Part shown: positions 1 through 7,590 of the stretch, one piece after another | Layout: the number at the start of each line of letters is the position of its first letter | How positions within the stretch are numbered: the stretch's first letter is position 1 | From: Candidatus Kuenenia stuttgartensis | GTDB lineage: Bacteria > Planctomycetota > Planctomycetia > Isosphaerales > Isosphaeraceae | Length of the DNA stretch: 11,911 nt | Assembly: GCA_945874095.1 (NCBI GenBank) | Contig: CAMCFM010000081.1 | Coordinates: 1 to 11,911 of the forward strand | Reading direction: 5' to 3' | Position numbers and translations under genes: made by a program | The notes under the pieces: model-generated | The model's input: only the letters and a program-made list of their open reading frames with translations | Databases searched by the model: none | Told to the model about the DNA's origin: nothing

Positions 1-717
1 CTGGATCTCCAGAAACTCCCTGCCGTCTGGAAACAGAATCTCGACAGATACGCCAGTCACTACAACCTTACTGCCGACCAAAAAGCTTCAGCCGACAAGG
101 CTTATGAATCGGCAACCAAAAAGCTGGACGATTGGTCAAAGGCCAAGGAAAATCGCGAAGACCTCAACAAATACCTCAGCGAATTGGCCAAAAACGAAGC
201 GGTTTTGAATAATCCAACCGCCATGTCGTATGAACGCGAACGCTCACAGTCTAAACGCAAGGATCTGGAATCTGATCGCAAGAAACTGGTGACTGCTGTC
301 GATGCACTTGAGACCGAGATTTTCACCGGGCTCGATAAGACACTCACAGATGACCAAAAGAAGGCAGGACTAGTTCCAAAGCCTCTGACACAGTTGGCTT
401 TGATCAATCGGCTGACGGCATGGGGCCTGACCCTTTCGGGGGCCAGCCTGCTTTTAGGCTTGTTCGCTCCTTTTGGAGCTTTGGGTGGAGCCTACTTATT
501 GACCATGTTCTACCTGGCCATGCCTCCTCTACCGGGCCTTCCGGAAAATCCCCAGGCTGAAGGCCACTATCTGATTGTCAATAAGAATCTGATTGAATTC
601 ATTGCCTGCATTGCACTTGTATTCATTCCGACCAGTCTCTGGGTCGGCCTTGATGCAGTCTTGTTTGGACCATGGATTCGAGCTCGTCGTGCTCGCCGCG
701 AAGCCTCCAACGTCTGA
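1..717 (+). CDS. DoxX-like integral membrane protein, 3' part (start lies outside the window)
   Basis: The reading frame is open from the first base and ends at TGA 715-717, giving 238 visible residues; the true start is upstream. The first ~125 residues are charged and helical, likely coiled coil, and carry two short LTxDQK-type motifs (about residues 23-28 and 115-120). A hydrophobic domain follows with probable membrane helices near 137-155, 157-175 and 197-222, then a basic tail (RARRARR) that should stay in the cytoplasm. The segment with GHYLIVNKNLIE before the last helix resembles the conserved end of DoxX/SURF4-like proteins. DoxX relatives are small membrane proteins linked to quinone or thiol redox chemistry, but the function of this long type is not known. 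The Tat-exported oxidoreductase gene starts 76 nt downstream on the same strand, so co-transcription is plausible. The family call is by eye. Confidence 0.7.
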   Translation: MDLQKLPAVWKQNLDRYASHYNLTADQKASADKAYESATKKLDDWSKAKENREDLNKYLSELAKNEAVLNNPTAMSYERERSQSKRKDLESDRKKLVTAVDALETEIFTGLDKTLTDDQKKAGLVPKPLTQLALINRLTAWGLTLSGASLLLGLFAPFGALGGAYLLTMFYLAMPPLPGLPENPQAEGHYLIVNKNLIEFIACIALVFIPTSLWVGLDAVLFGPWIRARRARREASNV

Positions 718-793
718 CGATCAAACCAAATCAAGTCTGAATCGCCCTGAAATCTTTCGTCCATAAACCCCTGCCGGATATGAGAATAAGAAC

Positions 794-2377
794 ATGACCA
801 GCCTTACGCCCGATCAGCGTGTCATTGGCCGTGAGAACACCAATACGGCTCTTGGAGTCTCCCGCCGCGACTTCCTCAAAGGTGCAGCCGTTGCTCCAGC
901 CGCCGGTGCTTACTATTTTGGCTATCAATCAAGTGAGCCTATTAAGGCTGTCAAGGCTGTGGTGATCGGCACTGGTGACGAAGGTTGCCAAGCCATGATC
1001 CGTTACCACAACAGAGATTATGTCGATTACATTGGCTTCTGCGACATTCGCCCCTCACAGGTCAAACGTGGCGAGAAAGAATTCTTGGCTCATAAGCAAT
1101 ACACCGCTTCTGACGTAGCCAAGATCGTTGACCGATCCAAGAACAAATACGACCACGATTATCGCAAAGCCCTTCAGGATCCTGAAGTTGAGTTGATCGT
1201 AATCGCCCTGCCACTTTGGCTTCATGCCCCTGTTGCGATTGAAGCGATGAAGGCTGGCAAGCACGTTTTCTGCGAAAAACTGATGGCCAGAACGGTCGAA
1301 CAGTGCAAAGACATGGTCAAGACGGCTCATGAAACGAATCGACTTCTGGGGATTGGTCACCAACGCCACTATTCGGTGCTGTATGACAACGCCAATTTCC
1401 TGATCCAAAACAACCATCTGGGCGACATCCGCCACATCCGTGCCCTTTGGCACCGGAACAATGGCCAGCCAGTTTATGCCAAGGATAAAGACGGAGGAAT
1501 CCAATATGACACCAACGGGAATCCCGTGATCATGAAGGATGAAGCCGGTCAGATTGTCTATTGGGATAGCTGGAAGAAGCCGATTCCTGAAGACGACCGT
1601 TCAATCGACGTCAAAAAATATGGCTGGAATTCTGTCGACGAGCTTGTTCGCTGGAGACTTTACGAGCGAACTGGAGCTGGCCTGATGGCCGAGCTTGGAA
1701 GTCACCAGCTTGACGCCTGTTCAATCTTCCTGGGCAAAAAGCATCCTCTCTCTGTGCAGGGCTATGGTGGAACGATCCTTTACAAGGACGGCCGTCAGGT
1801 GGACGACCACGTCTTTACCACCTTCGAATTCCCTGGTCAGGCCAAAGACGACCGTGTGATCGTGACCTATTCATCGATCAACACCAACGCCTTTGAGAAG
1901 TATGGCGAAGAGGTCATGGGTACCTATGGAACCATGATTATCGAAGAGGAAAAAGAGATCCTGCTCTACAAAGAAAACGACCGCAACAAGGCCCAACTTG
2001 GCGGCCGAAACATGTCCATCACCATGCAAAGTGGTCCTGCTGGGAAGCCAGTCGCCGAAACATCGGCCACTTGGTCAGGCCCATCAGCCGCATCAAGCTT
2101 GGGAGGATCCGCCACAGCCGATCCATCCCGTGGATATCGCGAAGAACTTGAGCACTTCGCCTATTGCATGCGTAAGGGCGACCCGAAGAATTATCACGCG
2201 GAAAACCAATATCAGCCTCGCTGTAAAGGTGAAGTGGCATTGGCCGACGCCGTAATTGCTCTGACTTCGAACATTGCGATGAAGCAAGGCATTCGCGTGA
2301 AGTTCGACGAAAAATGGTTCGATTGGAAGAGCCCTGAAACGCCTGAAAAGGCTCTCACTTTGGCCAAGAATTCCTGA
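794..2377 (+). CDS. Tat-exported Gfo/Idh/MocA family NAD(P)-dependent oxidoreductase
   Basis: A 527-residue protein. Residues 23-29 (SRRDFLK) are a near-perfect twin-arginine motif followed by an Ala-rich hydrophobic stretch, so it is probably exported folded, with its cofactor, or anchored in the membrane. The Rossmann domain starts near residue 55, with the dinucleotide-binding motif GTGDEG at 59-64. The family's EKP motif appears as EKL (E161-K162-L163). The C-terminal substrate domain follows (about 170-500), including an AELGSHQLD stretch typical of the fold. A Ser/Gly/Ala-rich insert of about 30 residues lies near 415-445. Family members oxidise or reduce sugars, polyols and similar compounds; the substrate cannot be read from sequence. 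The ATG at 794 is chosen because it places the Tat motif 23 residues in, as usual. The gene follows the DoxX-like gene and is closed by a strong hairpin terminator. Confidence 0.9.
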   Translation: MTSLTPDQRVIGRENTNTALGVSRRDFLKGAAVAPAAGAYYFGYQSSEPIKAVKAVVIGTGDEGCQAMIRYHNRDYVDYIGFCDIRPSQVKRGEKEFLAHKQYTASDVAKIVDRSKNKYDHDYRKALQDPEVELIVIALPLWLHAPVAIEAMKAGKHVFCEKLMARTVEQCKDMVKTAHETNRLLGIGHQRHYSVLYDNANFLIQNNHLGDIRHIRALWHRNNGQPVYAKDKDGGIQYDTNGNPVIMKDEAGQIVYWDSWKKPIPEDDRSIDVKKYGWNSVDELVRWRLYERTGAGLMAELGSHQLDACSIFLGKKHPLSVQGYGGTILYKDGRQVDDHVFTTFEFPGQAKDDRVIVTYSSINTNAFEKYGEEVMGTYGTMIIEEEKEILLYKENDRNKAQLGGRNMSITMQSGPAGKPVAETSATWSGPSAASSLGGSATADPSRGYREELEHFAYCMRKGDPKNYHAENQYQPRCKGEVALADAVIALTSNIAMKQGIRVKFDEKWFDWKSPETPEKALTLAKNS

Positions 2378-2389
2378 TCTGTCAAACAG

Positions 2390-2421
2390 AAACGGACAGC
2401 CTTAAAAAGCTGTCCGTTTTC
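2390..2421 (+). terminator. Rho-independent terminator between convergent genes
   Basis: A perfect 11-bp stem (AAACGGACAGC at 2390-2400 pairing with GCTGTCCGTTT at 2409-2419) encloses an 8-nt loop and runs into a T-rich tract (TTTTCTCT). It begins 12 nt after the oxidoreductase stop codon. Read on the minus strand, the hairpin is followed by a T-rich but interrupted tract (TTTCTGTTT), so it may also end the leftward ftsQ transcript, whose stop codon is 33 nt away on the other side. Structure is seen directly; bidirectional use is inferred. Confidence 0.88.
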
Positions 2422-2453
2422 TCTAAGTATCGGTGATGTTAAATTTTTTGACG

Positions 2454-3449
2454 TTATTTCGCGCTCGATAACACGGCTCGATCTTTTTCAAAGACAAGCA
2501 TCGACTGATTCACATCAGATTTTCCCGATTGTCCGTGCAGTTGGAGCCATTCCATCAGTAATCGCCACTTGGTCTCAGCCTTCGGTTCGCCCGGGAGCTC
2601 ATGGCCTGGAGCACGGCCCCACCAGATCCACAAATCCTCAACAGTACGAACAATCAATCGATTCGGGTCGTTGGCGGCATCAATCAGCCGAAAAAGCCGT
2701 CGAGGCCGATTTCTCGCATCGTCCTGAGCCGTCAAAAAGGCGGCCAATTGCAGGCTGTCAGCAATTCGGGGATCTTCCCAAACCTGGCCCTGGGCAATCT
2801 GGGCAGGATGCTTCCCGCCTCTTTGGATCACCTGATCAACCAAAGTTTCTGCATAATTGAACTGAATGATATTGTCCAGGAAGTCTTTACGCACATCGGT
2901 CGCTGGCAGAACGACACCTTGCCTGTCGAGTAATATCACGCCCTGCTTGACTAGTGAGAGGGCCATTACCGGTTTGCGAAAAACCAGGTCGAGTTCCAGA
3001 TGGTTCGGGTGCTGGAGCCGCACGGACTTGACCGACTCAATCCACGTCATTTTCATCCGCAAACGTCGCGCAAGCTCTTCCGTGTCAAACGTCAAAGCAC
3101 TTGGGGGCTGAGCACTGATGGACTCGGTCAGCTCCGGAATCAGGGCCAAAATCCGGTCTCGAGGATCGTTCAGCCACTGAGGAGGCTCGGGTTGGATCGA
3201 AATCTGATCGCTATTAAACATAAATTCAGGCTGATTCTGAAGCCAGTTCCTGATCGAACCAAGTGCATGAACTGACGCTGATCCGGCGATCACCATGGTC
3301 GCCAGAGTGCTTGCCACCTGAGGCCCGAATTTTCGTCGCGAAAGTGCTGGACCACCTGCCGAACGATTTGCAGGGGTATCAGCGGCACGCCTTGGGCTTG
3401 CCGACGACTGGTTCAGAGATGAAGTGCTGGCCTGATCTGTGCGCAGCAT
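2454..3449 (-). CDS. ftsQ: FtsQ/DivIB-like cell division protein (POTRA domain)
   Basis: A 331-residue protein with FtsQ architecture. There is a polar, Ser/Pro/Arg-rich cytoplasmic tail (about 1-43), one modest hydrophobic helix (about 44-64) as membrane anchor, and a POTRA-type domain (about 79-162). The motif region WIESVKSVRLQHPNHLELDL followed by FRKPVMAL (about 136-164) is the typical POTRA end. A beta domain follows (VILLDRQGVVLP and onwards). FtsQ normally bridges early and late divisome proteins in the periplasm. The ATG at 3449 is the only candidate start: an in-frame stop lies about 60 nt upstream and no other start codon intervenes. An AAAGGA sequence directly abuts the ATG, so ribosome-binding spacing is poor. 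It lies 118 nt downstream of murB in the same direction, the usual dcw order. Overall similarity is architectural, so the symbol is likely rather than certain. Confidence 0.78.
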   Translation of the reverse strand: MLRTDQASTSSLNQSSASPRRAADTPANRSAGGPALSRRKFGPQVASTLATMVIAGSASVHALGSIRNWLQNQPEFMFNSDQISIQPEPPQWLNDPRDRILALIPELTESISAQPPSALTFDTEELARRLRMKMTWIESVKSVRLQHPNHLELDLVFRKPVMALSLVKQGVILLDRQGVVLPATDVRKDFLDNIIQFNYAETLVDQVIQRGGKHPAQIAQGQVWEDPRIADSLQLAAFLTAQDDARNRPRRLFRLIDAANDPNRLIVRTVEDLWIWWGRAPGHELPGEPKAETKWRLLMEWLQLHGQSGKSDVNQSMLVFEKDRAVLSSAK

Positions 3450-3567
3450 TCCTTTGTCCGTGTTTGCCTGATACGATCGGAAGAGACGCTTTTCCCAACA
3501 CCCTCAGTTGCACATCCATGGGACGTGTCTCTAAGGTGACATGATCATTATCGGCAAAATTTGACGA

Positions 3568-4452
3568 TTACCAAACTTCGAGTCGAAGATCGAGCTCAAT
3601 ACGGAACCGGCGATCCACTTCGCCCCTTACCAGCTCAATCAGACGTAAGACATCGCTGGGAGTGCAGTTCGGATCAGCAACGATATAATTCGCATTCCGC
3701 ACCGAAACCTCAGCCCCTCCGACTCTTGATCCCTTCAAACCAGCTTGATCGATCAGCGATTCAGCAGACTGATCGGGCTTTGGATCTCTGAAAATACATG
3801 CTGCTGGCTGGTGACCGTATGGCTGGTGTTCTTTTTTCAGAATCCAGACATTTCGCATCCGCCGAACAACACTTTCAGGATCATCCACAGTCAAATCCAG
3901 CTCAAGATCAAGGATCACGTGATCTTCGAGTTCTGACCAACTCTGCCCTGGCGCAAGGTCATCACGATCCAGCTTGATGATGTCCGTGTCGGCGTCAAGC
4001 AGAGTCAACCGGCGAATCATCGGGTCCAAGTTCGTGGAACGGGTGGCGACAGCCGATCGAACCGCTCCTCCAATTGTCCCGGGAACGCCTGTTAGTTGCT
4101 CTAAACCTGATAGGCCAGCTCGCGCCGTTTGGGAGATTAATGCCGTCAAGGGAACGGCAGCACCGCTTAACACGGTTTGCCCTTGAATTTCCAGGTCGGA
4201 AAAGGCTGGGCTGGCCATTTGGATCACAAGGCCGTTTACACCCTTGTCTCTGACCAGAATATTGAAGCCACCGGCCAGAATCTTCCAAGGAATATTATGA
4301 GATTGAGCAGTTCGTATCAGATTCGAGAGTTGATCCACATTTGCTGGTCGTGCCAGAAACTGTGCAGGACCGCCCAGACGAAGCCAAGTCAGGCTGGCCA
4401 GCGGGGTATCGCAGGAAACGACTTCACCAAATTCAGAGAACGGATGGCTCAT
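3568..4452 (-). CDS. murB: MurB-like UDP-N-acetylenolpyruvoylglucosamine reductase with divergent active-site motifs
   Basis: MurB reduces UDP-GlcNAc-enolpyruvate to UDP-MurNAc using FAD and NADPH in the cytoplasm, an early step of peptidoglycan synthesis. Length (294 residues) and domain order fit the short type II form: N-terminal TWLRLGGPA (22-30), FAD loop AGGFNILVRD (60-69), GLEQLTGVPGTIGGA (116-130), ACIFRDP (218-224), GLKGSRVGGAEVS (238-250), NANYIV (253-258) and the LEVW end. Several motif residues differ from the family: the Asn-Ala-Gly after GGA reads A-V-A (134-136), the Tyr-Arg pair reads Q170-S171, the FAD-loop Ser is F63, and the catalytic Ser position is C219, a change I believe occurs in some MurBs. 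The ATG at 4452 is preferred; a GTG at 4512 would add 20 basic residues not typical of the family. An AGAGGG sequence lies about 13 nt before the ATG. Transcribed between the M14 peptidase gene and ftsQ. Confidence 0.85.
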   Translation of the reverse strand: MSHPFSEFGEVVSCDTPLASLTWLRLGGPAQFLARPANVDQLSNLIRTAQSHNIPWKILAGGFNILVRDKGVNGLVIQMASPAFSDLEIQGQTVLSGAAVPLTALISQTARAGLSGLEQLTGVPGTIGGAVRSAVATRSTNLDPMIRRLTLLDADTDIIKLDRDDLAPGQSWSELEDHVILDLELDLTVDDPESVVRRMRNVWILKKEHQPYGHQPAACIFRDPKPDQSAESLIDQAGLKGSRVGGAEVSVRNANYIVADPNCTPSDVLRLIELVRGEVDRRFRIELDLRLEVW

Positions 4453-4570
4453 CGTACCGACTGACCCTCTTTTTTTGATTCGAAATCTTGGGCTACCAGG
4501 TGATCGTGTCACAGATCAAGCCAACTTCAGGCTTTGCCTCACAGATAGCAGAATTATGATCGTTCCTGAG

Positions 4571-7336
4571 TTATTTCACAAGCCCGACTGACTTTGCCAC
4601 CGCCTCTGAGGCTGGAACAAGCCTTGGAATATCTGCCGTATTGGCCGGATCAATCCTCGTAAGTCCTCCACGCCAAAGGCTATTTACCAGAAGCCTGAAC
4701 GTTCCAGTGGTCTGTGCCCGATTCTGGGGAGGGAAGCCAAAAAGAATCACTCGCCCCTGTCCAATCCGGCATTCTCCAAGTGCCGCCAGACCGCTGATCT
4801 TTTCCGGGCCAAGCAGCCAGCCACTTTGCAGAAGTGTGCCTGAGTCTCGGCTGTAAACCACAACCTGATCAAATTTTGTATTCGAATCGTTCGTCGCCTT
4901 GGCCGCCGATTTGAACGCCAATGAGCGATCAAAATAGAGGCTGAATTTTTCCGGCATTCCAAACGCCAAAGGATTCGTCCCCGAGGTTTCTGCACCAATC
5001 AATGATCCTGGACCATAAAAATCTTTGCTAGAGAGACTTGCAACCGAATCTTCGACTGGCAGACCGAGTTCACTGATCAAGAACTCCGAACTGTTTTCAA
5101 GCCCAACGATGGTCCCGCCCCGACTCGCAAACTCTTTCAGAATCTCTTTTGAGCCAGCAATTCCACCGACGAATCCTGGCTCCGTTTCACCAACCTTGAA
5201 CCCGTTTCTCAATGATCTCGCTGAAACCGACGGGAACAGAAGACAGTCGAATCGATCATTCAACTTGCCTGCCAACAGATCATCGCGGTGGATGGTCGTA
5301 TAAGGAATCCCAAGTCGGTCCAGAACGAGCCTCGTCCAGCCCTCGTCCATGGATGGTTCCCATGGTTGATAAACGGCAATTCTCTGTGACTTTAGACGAT
5401 ATTTTGGCGACGTTCCGGCAATGTTTGATTTGGTCGCATAAACTTGTGTGGAAATTTTTTCAGAAAGATCATTGACGACCTTTCGCGACTTTTCCGATGC
5501 CTCGATTTCTACGAATCCCGCAAGGAACTTCCTCCCATCCACCGTCGCTGACTCGGAATGAACCTTCAGGCTAACCCCTTGACTCATCAGTACTTGAATC
5601 AGTGATAGGTCATCCATCGAACGATTTTCGATCAGAAGCGTTTTAGCTGAACTTAAATCACCTGTGACTTGAATCCGTGGCCTTACCCATGTCTCTACCC
5701 TATCAGAATATACAACAATCGGATCATGAATCTCGACCGACTTCACGCCCATCAGTAACGGCATGGTCCAGCCGGCCACATCATAAGGCGGTTCGGCCTG
5801 ACCTCCCGTGGTGAATCGGTCCGGATATTTTTGGCGTTCCATCATATCTTTCAAGTGAGCCCTGTACGGCTGTCGTGCTGGCAGATACCATGTCCCTGCT
5901 GGATAACTCTGGCCATGTAAAGTCAATGCTTTGTTAGTCTTATGAACTTCAATCCCGGTTTTTCTCAAGGTGTCAATCATCTTCCAGGCACTTCCCAAGT
6001 CGTTCTGATCTTGAGGAATCAGCCAGCCATAGGGTGCCTCGGATTCGCCTTTGTGAATCTGATCTCGACCCATCGCTATATAATTTCCTTGAAAGGACTT
6101 ACCGTATCTGGCAGTGAGCGTGAGCAAGCTTTGCCCTGCTATCAGTTCGTAATCAACAATATCGCGCAACCTCCACCATCCACCCATCCACGGATCAGGA
6201 AAGTTGACATTTGGTTCGTGGTTGGCAAACCCCCTGGACTTACCATGCAAGTCCATTGGTGAAAGGAAGATAGGGCTTGCCATTCGGACACTCGCAGCTT
6301 CCGTCAAAATCGCAACCATATTGTGACGCTGAGGCGTGGTCCGATTCCCTCCGTTCCACCAGTTGTCGTACATCGCGGAATGAAGTACGCCTTTTTTGCC
6401 TGCTGAAGCGAGGTCGGCAGCCATATGCGAACCAATCATCATGATGCTTTGAGTGATCCTCGGATCAACGTTCGGGTTGGTCGGATCAAAAAATGGAGGA
6501 ACAAAAAGCCTGGCCCCATCCGAACTCATCTGGTGAACGTCCCAGCAGACGGAAGGGAACCACTCGCTATACATAACCTTTGTCAAATGCTGAGTTTCTA
6601 CCAGATTTAAGGCGAAGAAGTCGCGGTTTGTATCATGGCCTGCATAAGGATGATAAAGCCTCGGTAAGCCGTTGCCCTCCCATGGTTTACCAAGTGTTCG
6701 ACCGTACCATTCAGCCACAATGTCAATCCCGTCGGGGTTCACGGAAGGGACAATCAGTACCACGACTTTTTCAAGCACTTCACGAGCCCAGGCTGTCTGC
6801 CCTGAGGCCAATTCATGAGCCAATTCCATCAGCATGAAAGTGGCCGCTGTTTCAGAAGAATGAATGGTGCCCGTGATCAAGACGACTGGCTTGGATTCAT
6901 TGACGAGTCGATCCTCTACGGCACGATCCTTAATCAACCGAGGATCTGCCAGAAGCTTTTGATTTCGCTTGACTTCGTTCAAATTTGAGATGGTCTTCGA
7001 GTCGCTGATCGCCACCAAAATCATGTCACGATTCTGGGTCGATTTACCAATCGTCTCGACAACGACGTTAGAACTGATTTTGTCAAGCTTTGCGAAATAT
7101 TCCGTGACGGTCTTCCATGAGGCGAGACGGAAGTCCGCGCCAGGCACGTAACCTAAGTGATCGCTTGGACTAATACTTGGTTGAGGGCTAAACTTAGTTG
7201 AACTTGCAGGTGAAATGACCTGAGCCATCAGGGTTTGATGGGGACTTAATTCCACGAATAAAAGGCTGACCAGAATCACCATAACGTACTTATACAAAGC
7301 AGTTAACGAGATGTTTTTCAGGGCTGACAGATACAT
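4571..7336 (-). CDS. Secreted M14-family zinc carboxypeptidase with C-terminal ThuA/amidotransferase-like domain
   Basis: A 921-residue exported protein. The start ATG at 7336 places a classic signal peptide at the N-terminus (Lys at 7 and 16, hydrophobic core 17-30, likely cleavage after LMA near 38); a TTG at 7396 in the same frame would bury it. The M14 peptidase domain covers about 65-400: zinc ligands H159 and E162 in IHSSE, NPDG at 200-203, Asn-Arg at 237-238 in GHDTNRDF, third zinc ligand H268 in DVHQM, and catalytic Glu E346 in LTEAAS. All key residues are present, so it should be active, removing C-terminal residues from peptides or cleaving peptidoglycan stem peptides. After a long middle region, about 650-760 resembles a class I glutamine-amidotransferase/ThuA-like fold (RIAVYQPW, a Rossmann-like CLLFPS strand, GGTIVGL), as in large secreted M14 proteins; no catalytic Cys triad is evident. 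It is first in the leftward murB-ftsQ direction, 118 nt before murB. Confidence 0.88.
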   Translation of the reverse strand: MYLSALKNISLTALYKYVMVILVSLLFVELSPHQTLMAQVISPASSTKFSPQPSISPSDHLGYVPGADFRLASWKTVTEYFAKLDKISSNVVVETIGKSTQNRDMILVAISDSKTISNLNEVKRNQKLLADPRLIKDRAVEDRLVNESKPVVLITGTIHSSETAATFMLMELAHELASGQTAWAREVLEKVVVLIVPSVNPDGIDIVAEWYGRTLGKPWEGNGLPRLYHPYAGHDTNRDFFALNLVETQHLTKVMYSEWFPSVCWDVHQMSSDGARLFVPPFFDPTNPNVDPRITQSIMMIGSHMAADLASAGKKGVLHSAMYDNWWNGGNRTTPQRHNMVAILTEAASVRMASPIFLSPMDLHGKSRGFANHEPNVNFPDPWMGGWWRLRDIVDYELIAGQSLLTLTARYGKSFQGNYIAMGRDQIHKGESEAPYGWLIPQDQNDLGSAWKMIDTLRKTGIEVHKTNKALTLHGQSYPAGTWYLPARQPYRAHLKDMMERQKYPDRFTTGGQAEPPYDVAGWTMPLLMGVKSVEIHDPIVVYSDRVETWVRPRIQVTGDLSSAKTLLIENRSMDDLSLIQVLMSQGVSLKVHSESATVDGRKFLAGFVEIEASEKSRKVVNDLSEKISTQVYATKSNIAGTSPKYRLKSQRIAVYQPWEPSMDEGWTRLVLDRLGIPYTTIHRDDLLAGKLNDRFDCLLFPSVSARSLRNGFKVGETEPGFVGGIAGSKEILKEFASRGGTIVGLENSSEFLISELGLPVEDSVASLSSKDFYGPGSLIGAETSGTNPLAFGMPEKFSLYFDRSLAFKSAAKATNDSNTKFDQVVVYSRDSGTLLQSGWLLGPEKISGLAALGECRIGQGRVILFGFPPQNRAQTTGTFRLLVNSLWRGGLTRIDPANTADIPRLVPASEAVAKSVGLVK

Positions 7337-7590
7337 GTTCGGTCGATTCTCTGATTGATCATCCAAGGGGCAACTCGAAACGGAATCCACGACCAAGTCT
7401 CTATTCGAGAGGCAGCGAGTTCTTTATCCTATCATATAAGCAATCGATTGATAGGCGCGAAGCTTCTTTCTTAAGGCTTCTCGATTATCGCCGGTTTCAT
7501 CAACATATAGCGAATGGGATAGATAGAACGAAAACAACGATTTCACCGAATAGTCATGGTGAAATCAGCTAAAGGTGGCTCTCGAAAACG
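7337..7590. other. Divergent intergenic region
   Basis: This stretch of about 250 bp separates the leftward M14 peptidase gene from the rightward VOC-like gene and must hold promoters for both. It is A/T-richer than its neighbours in 7420-7460 and 7500-7560. I find no convincing -35/-10 pair on either strand. The clearest structure is the inverted repeat at 7539-7566. A looser GAAGC...GCTTC pair flanks TTCTTTCTTAAG near 7459-7480. No small gene is supported. Confidence 0.6.
7539..7566. promoter_or_regulatory. Perfect 9-bp inverted repeat before the VOC-like gene (candidate operator or leader hairpin)
   Basis: GATTTCACC at 7539-7547 is the exact reverse complement of GGTGAAATC at 7558-7566, with a 10-nt spacer. 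The repeat ends 24 nt before the ATG at 7591 and just upstream of the AAGGTGG ribosome-binding-like sequence (about 7571-7577). It could be a two-fold-symmetric repressor site or an RNA hairpin in the leader. There is no T-tract after it, so it is not an intrinsic terminator. Confidence 0.5.

Noticed and set aside
1055..1504. A 149-codon open frame on the minus strand inside the oxidoreductase gene
   Set aside because: It is fully antisense to a well-supported gene, has no recognisable motif, and no ribosome-binding site stands out.
3995..4288. Possible frameshift in murB explaining the altered motifs
   Set aside because: The alternative frame shows no MurB motifs, and the main frame resumes conserved motifs on both sides of each altered site.
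4453..4512. GTG start that would extend MurB by 20 residues
   Set aside because: The extension is basic and low in similarity to MurB N-termini; the ATG at 4452 starts at the usual distance from TWLRLGG. It cannot be fully excluded.
7337..7396. TTG start that would extend the M14 peptidase by 20 residues
   Set aside because: The polar extension precedes an otherwise normal signal peptide; the ATG at 7336 fits better.
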